Notes under the pieces: generated by a model
What the model was told of the DNA's origin: nothing
The model's input: the letters and a program-made list of their open reading frames with translations, nothing else
Database searches by the model: none
Position numbers and translations under genes: made by a program
Assembly: GCA_004796375.1 (NCBI GenBank)
Contig: QZLA01000230.1
Span: 1 to 42,605, forward strand
Direction of reading: 5' to 3'
DNA from: Desulfobacteraceae bacterium
GTDB taxonomy: Bacteria; Desulfobacterota; Desulfobacteria; Desulfobacterales; Desulfobacteraceae
DNA length: 42,605 bases
In this document: positions 32,909 through 42,500 of the stretch, piece by piece
Layout of the letters: every line of letters starts with the position of its first letter
Numbering within the stretch: the first letter of the stretch is position 1

Positions 32909-34207
32909 CTAATCCGGAAGCAGGTCATAAAAATACATCATGGCATCGGACCGGGTAATGATCCCGATGATTTTGCCATCCTCCATGACCGGGATACGGC
33001 CGACATCATTCTTGATCATCAACTTTGCCGCCTCAATGGCGCTTTTCTCATGGGAGATAGTTACCACATCCCGTGTCATGAACGCTTTGATCGGAGACTG
33101 CATCTGGGATGACTTTTTCACCTTTTTAAAATCTCTTCGCGAAATCACCCCCACAATCTTCTCATCCTGGTCCACCACCGGCATCCCGGTACAGCCGACA
33201 TCCCTGAGCAGCATGGCCACCTCTTCCACAGATGTATCCTGGTCAACCGTCAGCACCGGATAGGACATAATATCACTGAGCATGACCGAAGAGTGCTGGT
33301 TACCCTTGACCAGTTCCCGGATCATCTCCTCAACCGCAGCCGGATTGGCTGATTTGATCAAAGCCGACCCTGCGCCCGGATGCCCCCCGCCGCCGATGCT
33401 GCGCATCATCATGCCCACATTGATGGAATCCACATTGCTCCGGCCGATAACCATGCACTTGTCCCGTTCCACATCCTTGAAAATGCCAAATGCCACATCC
33501 ACATTCACGATCTCACGGTACATCTGCATGACCATGGCCAGGTTTTCAATCCGCCCGGCAATATCCATGGCGGCAATGCTCAAGGAAAAATCACCAAACT
33601 CCTCCCGCTTGGCGTCCTGTATCATGTGAAACAGGATATCCTTTTGTTTTTTCCCATAGGCCTGACGAAGAAAGGTGCCCAGGATGTTCAGATCGGCCTT
33701 CCTGTCCAGCAGAAATCCGGCAGCGTGAGCATCTTCCGACAGGGTTGAGGGGAATGTCAGGTTGCCGGTATCTTCATACAGTCCCATTAAAAAGAGGGTG
33801 GCCTGGATCGGGGTAATGAGTTTGCGCTGTTTTTCAAGTTCCTGGGTCAACAGGGTAATGCAGGCGCCGGTTTCCCGGATCACTTTGTGGTGGGCTGCGA
33901 TATCACCCTTGGTATGATGATCCCACACAATGATCTCCAGGTCATCTTTCTCCTTGAGGGATCCCATACCCTCCAGCCGGTTCCATGAGCTGGTATCGAC
34001 CACAATAAGGGTTCTCACCCGATCCAGCTCGATCTCCTTGGTCGTGTAGAATTCGAACAATCCTTTATGAATGGATAAAAATGCCTTGAGGTTGGCATTG
34101 ACGGAGTTGGGCAGGACCGGTTTGGCTTCCGGATATAGAATGGTGGCAGCCACAAGGGATGCCAGGGCGTCAAAATCTGATCCCTTGTGCGTCGTAACAA
34201 TTTTCAT
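32909..34207 (-). CDS. DHH-DHHA1 phosphoesterase with two CBS domains
   Basis: A 432-residue protein. The DHH domain (1-170) shows THKGSDFDALASL, LIVVDTSS and the VWDHHTKGD motif, ligands for Mn/Mg. The DHHA1 part ends in the substrate loop GGGGHPGAGSA (about 280). Two CBS domains follow (about 310-425: VLTVDQDTSVEEVAMLL, DVVTISHEKSAIEAAKLM), which bind adenine nucleotides. In many delta-proteobacteria the same DHH-CBS-CBS arrangement continues into a poly(A)-polymerase/CCA domain; here the protein ends after the CBS pair (DLLPD). It could be a nanoRNase or cyclic-dinucleotide phosphodiesterase regulated by nucleotides. AGGGGACAG lies directly before the ATG. Confidence 0.88.
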   Translation of the reverse strand: MKIVTTHKGSDFDALASLVAATILYPEAKPVLPNSVNANLKAFLSIHKGLFEFYTTKEIELDRVRTLIVVDTSSWNRLEGMGSLKEKDDLEIIVWDHHTKGDIAAHHKVIRETGACITLLTQELEKQRKLITPIQATLFLMGLYEDTGNLTFPSTLSEDAHAAGFLLDRKADLNILGTFLRQAYGKKQKDILFHMIQDAKREEFGDFSLSIAAMDIAGRIENLAMVMQMYREIVNVDVAFGIFKDVERDKCMVIGRSNVDSINVGMMMRSIGGGGHPGAGSALIKSANPAAVEEMIRELVKGNQHSSVMLSDIMSYPVLTVDQDTSVEEVAMLLRDVGCTGMPVVDQDEKIVGVISRRDFKKVKKSSQMQSPIKAFMTRDVVTISHEKSAIEAAKLMIKNDVGRIPVMEDGKIIGIITRSDAMMYFYDLLPD

Positions 34208-34449
34208 CTGTCCCCTACTGTTGCAGTATTTTTACGCTAAAGTTAACACAAGAGGGAAAGAATTTAAATGCGTAATTGAATCAATCAACCCGTTCACTTT
34301 TTCTTAAAGGAGATTGAAGGTGAAAAATCATTGACGATTTCCTTGCATTTGCAAAAGAAAAAGATTGAATTCCACTAGCAAATTAGGGTTTAATACCAAT
34401 CCATCGGGTTTTGCTCACAACGTTAAACAGATCTGTGAAGGAGAATTGA
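34208..34449. other. Divergent intergenic region without a recognised gene
   Basis: 242 AT-rich bases between the divergent DHH-CBS and binding-protein genes. A TTGACG hexamer (34331-34336) has no matching -10 at 16-18 bases. A small inverted repeat (TTGCA-TT-TGCAA, about 34343-34354) could be an operator, but it is too short to call. No tRNA, terminator or conserved RNA was seen. Confidence 0.4.
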
Positions 34450-35439
34450 ATGAAAAGAACCATTTGCCTTGCCCTGCTGATCATTTTCTGCCTACCTCTG
34501 CTCTGCCTTGGTGCAAAAAAAAACATCCTTGTTATTGAAAGCTATCACGCTGAATATCCCTGGGACATCAGCTACAAAGAGGGCCTTGAACAGGTGCTCG
34601 GCAAGTCATATCATCTATTGTATTTCCCCATGGATACCAAGCGGATTCCGGCATCAGAATTCAAGAACAGAGCACAACTGGCTTTTGAAGAATATCAAAG
34701 AATCAACCCGGAACTGGTCATCCTGGGTGATGACAATGCGTTAAAATTCGTGGGCCCCAAACTGGCGGGAAAAAAAACACCTGTGGTTTATCTGGGAATC
34801 AACCAGAATCCTCGCAACTACAATATGTTTGGCCCCGCAAATATAACCGGTGTCCTAGAAAGGCCGCTGATGAAGAGATCCATTCTTTATTTTAAGGAGA
34901 TCCTCAACCCGCAACCCAAGAAAATACTTGTCCTCTTTGATACCGGTGCGACCTCCAGATCATCCGTCCAGATGATTTTCAGGGGCAAGAACTCCACATA
35001 TATCGGCGGGATCAGAACAGACCTTCGATTGATCGGAAAATTGTCTGACTGGGAGAATACGGTCCTGTCATCAAAAACAGACGGCTATGATGCCATCATC
35101 GTTGGATTGTATCATACAATCACCGATGAGGCGGGCAACCACGCAGATGCCGGAAGCATATTGGAGTGGACGTCGAAAAACACACCGCTTCCGCCATTCT
35201 GCTTTTGGGATTTTACCGTCGGGCCGAAAAAAACAATCGGCGGCCTTGTTCTTTTCGGCAAGATTCAGGGCCAGACCGCCGGTCGAACCGCCCTGAAAAT
35301 TCTGTCCGGAACACGGCCCAAAGATATCCATCCCGTTGCCGCGGAAAAAGGCCGCCTGCTGTTCAGCAAGTCACAGCTCAAGAAATGGAAGATTAAGATC
35401 CCAAACCAAATACTTAACGAGGTAGAATATATAGACTGA
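34450..35439 (+). CDS. Secreted ABC-type substrate-binding protein (PF04392-like)
   Basis: A 329-residue protein with a clear signal peptide (MKRTICLALLIIFCLPLLCLG, cleavage near residues 20-22). The mature part is a two-lobed periplasmic-binding fold: ILVIESYHAEYPWDISYKEGLE, NPELVILGDDNALKFVGPKL, TPVVYLGINQNP, TGVLERPL and a second lobe with KKILVLFDTGATSRSSV and YDAIIVGLYHTITDEAG. It resembles the ABC_sub_bind family often tied to sensory proteins. No permease or ATPase gene is near, so it is more likely a sensor partner than a transporter part. AAGGAG precedes the ATG. Its stop codon abuts the stop of the convergent HAMP gene with no base between them. Ligand unknown. Confidence 0.83.
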   Translation: MKRTICLALLIIFCLPLLCLGAKKNILVIESYHAEYPWDISYKEGLEQVLGKSYHLLYFPMDTKRIPASEFKNRAQLAFEEYQRINPELVILGDDNALKFVGPKLAGKKTPVVYLGINQNPRNYNMFGPANITGVLERPLMKRSILYFKEILNPQPKKILVLFDTGATSRSSVQMIFRGKNSTYIGGIRTDLRLIGKLSDWENTVLSSKTDGYDAIIVGLYHTITDEAGNHADAGSILEWTSKNTPLPPFCFWDFTVGPKKTIGGLVLFGKIQGQTAGRTALKILSGTRPKDIHPVAAEKGRLLFSKSQLKKWKIKIPNQILNEVEYID

Positions 35440-36387
35440 TCACCTTCTGCCCAAACGTTTCATGGCAAAATCAAGGCTGGTCTGCATCCGCTGGAATGCC
35501 TTGACCAAAAGGCCGATCTCATCATTAGTCTTGTGACTGAAGGTGACATTCAGGTTACCCGTACTGATTTGTTCGGCAGCATTGGTCAGGTTCATGATCG
35601 GTTGGATAATGGACCGCCTTAAAATGGTGTATATGGAAAGAAACAGAATCAGATCAAGTACCAGAACGGTAATGATCATATATATTGTTGAACGCTTGAG
35701 TTCCTCTTCCATGAATTTAAGCGTCAGGTAGACGTCAACACTCCCGATCCTGTTCTTTCCCTTTATCAGATCTTTTGTTCTTTTAACCAGGAGTTTGTCC
35801 TTGATCTCATTTCGGGTATCTGTCACCTTCCACTTGGCATTTCTGGTCCGACCCAGGTAAATATCCTTGTCATTCTTATCCCGGATAATGATTGCAGACA
35901 CCTGCTTATTCATCATCTCAGATTGAACAGCCTCCTGCAGGAGTTGATCATCGAGCGCCCAGAAAGGTTCTACCAACTGATTTGAAAGGCGCGTCGCAGT
36001 GACCTCGGCCAGGCGTCCGATCTCATTGTTCATTGTGTTTTTTTCAATCTGGTAGTTGAGAACGGCATAGCCAACCAGGACCAGGGTGGTTATAAAGATC
36101 AGGGTTGCTGATATCCTGACCTGAATCCGGTTGATCCAACTGATATTTGTGGATGCATCAATCCCCTGGGATTCAGTTGGGCTTGACGGTTCTTCAGATA
36201 AATCGGCAACCGCTCCCAAGTCAGATGTATTGTCTATTGAACTGTCCAGATCCGAAGCATCCACTTCCTTTTCAACAATAAAAGAATTACCACACGCCTT
36301 GCAAGCCACCCTGGAAATCGAATTCGGAAGCTTACTGTTATCAATTGTATAAATTTTACCGCAATTATCGCAACTGACCCTTCTCAT
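35440..36387 (-). CDS. Zinc-ribbon, two-TM, HAMP membrane protein without output domain
   Basis: A 315-residue protein. Residues 1-40 are an MJ0042-type zinc ribbon (CDNCGKIY...CKACGNSF). An acidic Ser/Asp-rich linker (41-85) follows, then TM1 (about 92-111, ISATLIFITTLVLVGYAVL). An extracytoplasmic sensor-like region (about 112-235) contains LSNQLVEPFWALDDQLLQEAV. TM2 is about 238-258, then HAMP (about 260-310: IIQPIMNLTNAAEQISTGNLNVTFSHKTNDEIGLLVKAFQRM). The protein stops directly after the HAMP helices (KRLGRR), with no kinase, cyclase or chemoreceptor domain. It is convergent with the binding protein at 34450, a plausible partner for its periplasmic region (inference). No good ribosome binding site shift is needed: GGAGAG precedes the ATG. 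Confidence 0.82.
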   Translation of the reverse strand: MRRVSCDNCGKIYTIDNSKLPNSISRVACKACGNSFIVEKEVDASDLDSSIDNTSDLGAVADLSEEPSSPTESQGIDASTNISWINRIQVRISATLIFITTLVLVGYAVLNYQIEKNTMNNEIGRLAEVTATRLSNQLVEPFWALDDQLLQEAVQSEMMNKQVSAIIIRDKNDKDIYLGRTRNAKWKVTDTRNEIKDKLLVKRTKDLIKGKNRIGSVDVYLTLKFMEEELKRSTIYMIITVLVLDLILFLSIYTILRRSIIQPIMNLTNAAEQISTGNLNVTFSHKTNDEIGLLVKAFQRMQTSLDFAMKRLGRR

Positions 36388-36526
36388 ATGCCGCTCTCCT
36401 CTGATGCAGAATTATTTTATCTGGAAAACACCGATTCCAATTCATCCCAAGTCATCATTTCTCCGGATTACTAAGGTACAAACGCAATTTAGTCAAGTAA
36501 AAACCCCGATGTGCTTTGGATTGGCT

Positions 36527-39500
36527 TTACCGTGATTCAAAACCCTGGCTTTGTCCGGAAACCGGCTGGCCGGTATCCTGATGTGCCCTGACCATTTGGA
36601 TGGTGAAATCCTTCATCTCATAGATACACAGATCATCCACACACAGGTTGCCATCAGCAGTGATAGACTTGATTTCCGGATCAATTGATTTGATATGGAC
36701 ATTGAGATGGACCTGCTTGTTCGCCGGAACAATCTGACCCCGGTAGGTCCATTCATGGGATTGCCCCTGTGCCATCTCCACGGTCCATGCCGTGGGATCG
36801 AGCTGCCAGGTTTTCATACCGAAATACCGCATGATCTGCAGGAATGATTCGATCCCCAATGATCCCGGGCATACCGGATCCTGGTAAAAATGGGCATCAA
36901 AGAACCACTCTGAAAGATCCACCTCTTTGGAAGCCCGGATGAACCCATTGCCGTAATTACCACCGCTGGTCAGGGATATCTCGTCAATTCGGTCAATCAT
37001 CCGCAGGGCTTTGGCAGGCATTCCGGTGTGGGGGGCAGCTGTGTCGTCAGCGGGGGATAACGGCGCAGTGTTCTTAAATGTTACAGCCAGTGTATCATCC
37101 CGCTGACCAGCCGGCAGATCATATCCGTCAAACACCGAATTCCGGATACCCACCTGGTTGGCCAGTGCCTGTTTTGAGAAAAACCCGAAATTGGTATGGC
37201 CCTGGTAGCAGATCCCGTCCTGATCCAGGACCTCCATGTCAAATTCCTGGATAATCATTCCTCCGGCCATGGACACGTCGGTCATCCGGGCTCTCATGGT
37301 CAGGGTGCCGGAATATCGCGTCAGGGCTTTTTGAATGGTTGCCCGGCCGCCAAGGTTTCTGAAATGGAGCCGCTCATCAGAATGCAGCGCAGATCCGGCA
37401 TAGGCGGCCAGCCATCCACAGGGTTGCAGCGCGATCTCAAGAAGGATGCAAAATGGTATGGTATCCGTATAATTGGCAGAAAAGTACCATGCATCCCGCG
37501 GGACATCATATTGGGCTTCAATCCAGCCGCCCGGCGCCATCTCCCACTGGGTCGCATCGGTCCGGATTACCCGGTCCATAAAAAAATAGGGGGGTCTGGG
37601 CAGTCTTGCGATTTCGCGATCCCTGTCAAACACCTTGTATTTTTCACCAAATGCTTTGGATGGATCCCCTTGGGCAAACGCCAGGATCTGTCCCCGGGTA
37701 AACACGGCCCCCCGGTCGCGGACGGACTTGAATTTCTCCATAAGATTGGGATCGATGACGGCCTCAAAACCGGTCATACTGGCAATGACCTGGCCTTGAT
37801 CATTCAAGAAGGTGAAGTAGCCTTTCAGGTGACGATCGGTCTGCTCATTGACAGCCAGCGAGATGGTCACACTGGACCGGGGCGCATGATACCCATCATA
37901 CAATCTCAGGTTGGCCGCAAAACTGGGCAGACAGACATGACCGGTCCTGCCGTGACACCAGAGAATGGCTGCCTGGAATGCCGCATCCAGGATCAAGGGG
38001 TCAACGGTCCATTTGCTTGAATAGGGCGTTTTCATCCAGACGGCGGGTTCAGGAGCACAACGGCTCACCACTTCAATTCCCTTTTTTGAGTAACCGTTAA
38101 TCCGCGTGATGGCCTGAAGATCAGGACCGTGGAAAAGAATCTTCTCGTAGGCCTGGTCAACATCCATGGGATAAGGTTTCAGGTCCAGGGATGCCGCGCT
38201 GGACACCGGGGGAGATTTCTGGAGCCGCTCTGTCAGAATGGCCAGACACTCTGTCCGGGCCGCACTGGGGTGCCCGCCATCGTTGGCGGTCATCCGGGTA
38301 TGAACCTCAAATCCAAAAATCCCCGGTTTACACTTACCGGTTTCAACACTTAAAACCTGTTCATCCCTGCCCGGGCCTTCCAGAACCGTTCCCTTGAGCA
38401 ACCGCATGTCATCCAAACCGGCAAATTCCAGGCCTGGATTGTTTTTCACAGCACCATGGGCCATGAACTCCATGGCCAGGGCAAAAGGAAGCACTTCCCT
38501 TTCATCGATCCTGTGCGAAGACAACACCGGCAGGCGGTCTGTACTCACAGCCAGATCAAGCACCTTTGACAGGGCAAGCTTTTTCTTTTTCTCTGGGGTC
38601 AGGGATGCGCCAATAACCACCTCAATGATATCAGGGTGGGCACTGCCCATCTCCTTGAGCATCTGCTGTGCACCGGCCTGGATATCAATCAGCCCGATGC
38701 CCTTCTTGATGAACTGGCTGCGTAGGGAGGCATCAACCATCCCTCCGTCCCAAGGCCCCCAGTTGATGGACACTACCCGGCACTCAGAGGTTTCATCAGA
38801 CATCTTCCGGGCAGTTTTATTCAATACCTCATTGGCCATGGCATAATCTGCCTGCCCCATGTTACCGGTCCGGGCAGCCACCGATGAAAACAGAATGAAA
38901 TATTTCAGGGAATCTGAACGGGTGGCATGGATCAATGCGTTCAATCCCTTGACCTTGGTATCAAAAACCGTGGTGTACTGCTCAGGCGTTTTTTCCACAA
39001 TGAGCTTATCCTGGAGCACACCGGCCCCGTGGATGACCGCTGTAATGTTCTCAAACTCCTCACGGATCCGGTTAAATACCCCATCAATCTGTGCTTGGTC
39101 CCTGATATCTGCCTGAACATATCTGACATTGGCCCCGGCCGCTTTGATCTGAGAAAGGCTTTGGGTAATTTCCCGGTTGGACATCAGTGCCCTGAACCGT
39201 TGCTCAAGGATTGCTGGAGTGACCTTTTTGCCCGTGAATTCACGGGACAGCAGCTCTTTTTTAATGTCTGAAGGATCTGAAAGGGTCGCCAGCCACTCCG
39301 GCTCAGGTCCGGGTTCGGGTGAGCGTCCGATCAGGACAATGGTGGGTGAGAACGCCTTGGCCAGTTCAAGGGCACACACGGATGTGACCCCCTTTGCGCC
39401 GCCGGTGATCACCACCACATCCGCCTTGGACAAACGGGGCATCCTGGATGATACCTGCTGAGGTTCGAGTTCCGGGATGTTGCACGTTTCCTGGTTCAAC

Positions 39501-42500
39501 CCCATCTCTACAGCACCCTGGGTCATCATCAACGATACGGCGGCCTGGGCCTGTTCCCTGCACAGACCGGCATCATGGGGCATATCCAGGGCCCTGCACA
39601 GCACATGTTTCCACTCCAGGGCCGCGGTCTTCACCAGGCCGGCCAGCCCGCCATAGATCGGATTACCCTCGACAGGAGAACCATCAAGGCCAAACATGGA
39701 TCCCATGAAGGTAACGGTGCACAGGAACGCGCCTTTGTCCCTGCCGCTGCTTTCAAGCTGCTCTCCGTTTTTCCTGCACAGTTCAAATGACCGGGCCAGG
39801 TATTCAGATGCATCCGTATTGGGATCAAACGCTTGAGATACCAGCACAATTCCGGCAGCATCCTTAAACGAGGGAATCGTACCCGATGCCAGGTCAAACA
39901 GTTCGGCCTGGAACCCCTCCTGCCTGAATGCTTTTCTCAATGCCCGGGCAATCCCGGCCCCATCGCTGGTGATATAGACCTTTTTTCCAGGATCAATGTC
40001 AATTCTGGCACCGTTATAAAACCGGACCTGCTCTGTGGGATAGGATCTCATGACCGGAATCTGACGCAACAGTTCAGGTGGTTGAACAGCCGGAAGGTCC
40101 GCCCCGGTCCCGGAAACCGGATCCCCCCCGGGTTCTGATATGCCCGTTATGTCATGGGAGTCATCAGACGGTGAGCCCTTTTTTTTTTCACCGGTATCGG
40201 CCATTGCCGATCCAGTGTCCTCACTGCTCTTGTTTGCGCTTCCTGACGCCTGTTGCGCCTGAGCCTGAGCCGGTCGGGACTGATCATCAAGATACCCGGC
40301 AATCTGACCAATGGTTTTGAGCCGGGTCATGTCATCCGGAGATAGAACCGCTTCCGACGGCAGGGACTGCTCCAGTTTGGACAGGATCTCGACCCGCTTT
40401 ATGGAATCGATTCCCAGGTCAGATTCCAGATCCATCTCAGATTCGATCATCTCAACGGGAAAACCGGTCAGCTCTGATACGGTTGTGATCAACAGTGCCA
40501 TGTTATCCCGGGTATCGCCCTGGCTTCCAGTCCCCCGGGCTTCATCCTTCAATCGATCCACAGATGAATCCCGGGTTTCAGGAGTAATCTGTACAGGGTT
40601 TTCCGCAGTGGAAGCGCTCGTATCATTAAACGCACCCTGAATGGTACCACATATCTCTTCCAGGGTTTTCAAAGAAGCCATATGCTCGGTCGTAAATGAT
40701 ACCGTGTCGGGCATCTGTTTTTCCAGCTCGGACACGATCTCCACCTTTTTAATGGAATCAATTCCCAGGTCAGACTCGATATCCATGGACAGTTCAAGCA
40801 TCTCCTCTGGAAAACCGGTCAGTTTTGACACGATGGAAAAGACCATGTGCTTTGCCTGTTCGCGCCCATCAGCGACCTGGCCCGATGATTCAGACAGGAC
40901 CTCTTTTTGAACCTGATTGTCCTCAACGCGTTCAACAGGGTCTTTGGCCATCTTGGGAAGCTCCACTTCAGGGGGAACCACCGGGGATTCAGCGATATGA
41001 GCCGTTGCCCTGTTCGGCGCTGCACGGTTAACAGGAATGCCGGACTCAAATACCGGCGTCCCTGAATGCATTGAGCGTGTCTGCGCCATCATCTCCTGGA
41101 TGGTCTGGCTGGCCTGTGCCTGGGTTTCCAAGAACTTTTCATGGGCCCGGGCCGTCTGGGCCTGCAGGTCCTGGATCGCCTCAAAACCCTTCTGGATCAG
41201 GCGGATGGTGTCTTGGTTCTCTGTTACGGCTGGTGTAAATGGTATTTTATGTGAAACAGGCGGTGTCATATCACGTCCTTTAGTGTTACGGTCAAGGATC
41301 TGCTGTTTTTCTGATCCTCCTTTAAGGTCTCCGGCCTTCAGATCTCCGGGTAGTGGAGATGCTGTGGGCTTTTCTTGCATAGGGGTATCTGCACCGGGTC
41401 TCTCATTTTCCGGTACATTCCCCTGAGCAGTGGTGTCGACAGGCTTAGGCAGATCTTTGGGCGGTGCCGGTTTTATATTGGCACCGGTGAGGCTTACCCG
41501 GATCTTCTTAGATTCAGGCTTGGGGGCCGGATCTTCCCAAGGGGTCAGATCAATGTCAAACCCCCTGGATGCCAGAGAACACAACACCTTTGCCAGGTCA
41601 TCAACCCCGGTTGACTTTCCGTTTCCTGAATCCATGGCCAGGGCATGGGCCGTCAAGGGCATTTCTTTTAAAATGGACCGGGTCAGTCCGGTTAATACGG
41701 ATTTCGGGCCGATCTCAACAAAGGTGTTCACCCCGTCAGATACCATGGTTTCGATATTTTCAATAAACTTGACCGGGCTTTTGAGCTGGTCGCCCAGGAT
41801 ATCCTGAATCTTTTCAATATCCCCCGGGTAAACGCTGCCCAGCATATTGGACAGTACCGGATGCTGGGGCACGTTGAAGCGGATCGATTTAAATTCTTCC
41901 CGAAAGGGTGCTGCGGCATCTGCCACCAGGCTGGAATGAAATGCTGCCGCTACCGGCAACTTTACCGCCCTGAGTTTGTTCTGCTTGCAGATTTTTCTGG
42001 CACGGTCGATTTCCGATGTGGCGCCGGACAGGACACCCTGGCTGTAGCTGTTGCGATTCGCCAGTATCAGGTCAAGGTCATGGTCGTTGATCAACGCCTC
42101 GATCCTGGCAAGGGGAGCAGATACGGCCAGCATACTGCCGCCATCGCCCGAGGATTGACCGGCCCTGGCCATGTACAGGCCTCTCAAGGCAGACAACCTG
42201 TAAAAGGAAACGTCGTCAATGACACCTGCGGCAAGCAGCGCACTGAGTTCACCGTAGCTGTGGCCGCAGGACAGATCAGGTTTAACCTTGAAGCGATCCA
42301 GGATCCTGAGCATGGCGGCACTGACCGCACCGATGGCGGGCTGTGCAACATCGGTATGCCGTAGTTTTTCCTGAGCAAGTTTCTTGTCCACAACATGCTG
42401 CGGTAAGGGAAAAATCGACCCGGACAGGGGGTCAGCACCCGGATTTAGAGCGGCGTGTTCTGTCTCACAGGCATGCAGGACAGATTGAGCCTCCGGAAAC

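Noticed and set aside
37196-38020. Long open frame (274 codons) on the plus strand inside the PfaA-like gene
   Set aside because: It is the antisense shadow of the DH domains; its translation is low-complexity Gly/His/Pro-rich with no fold-like pattern.
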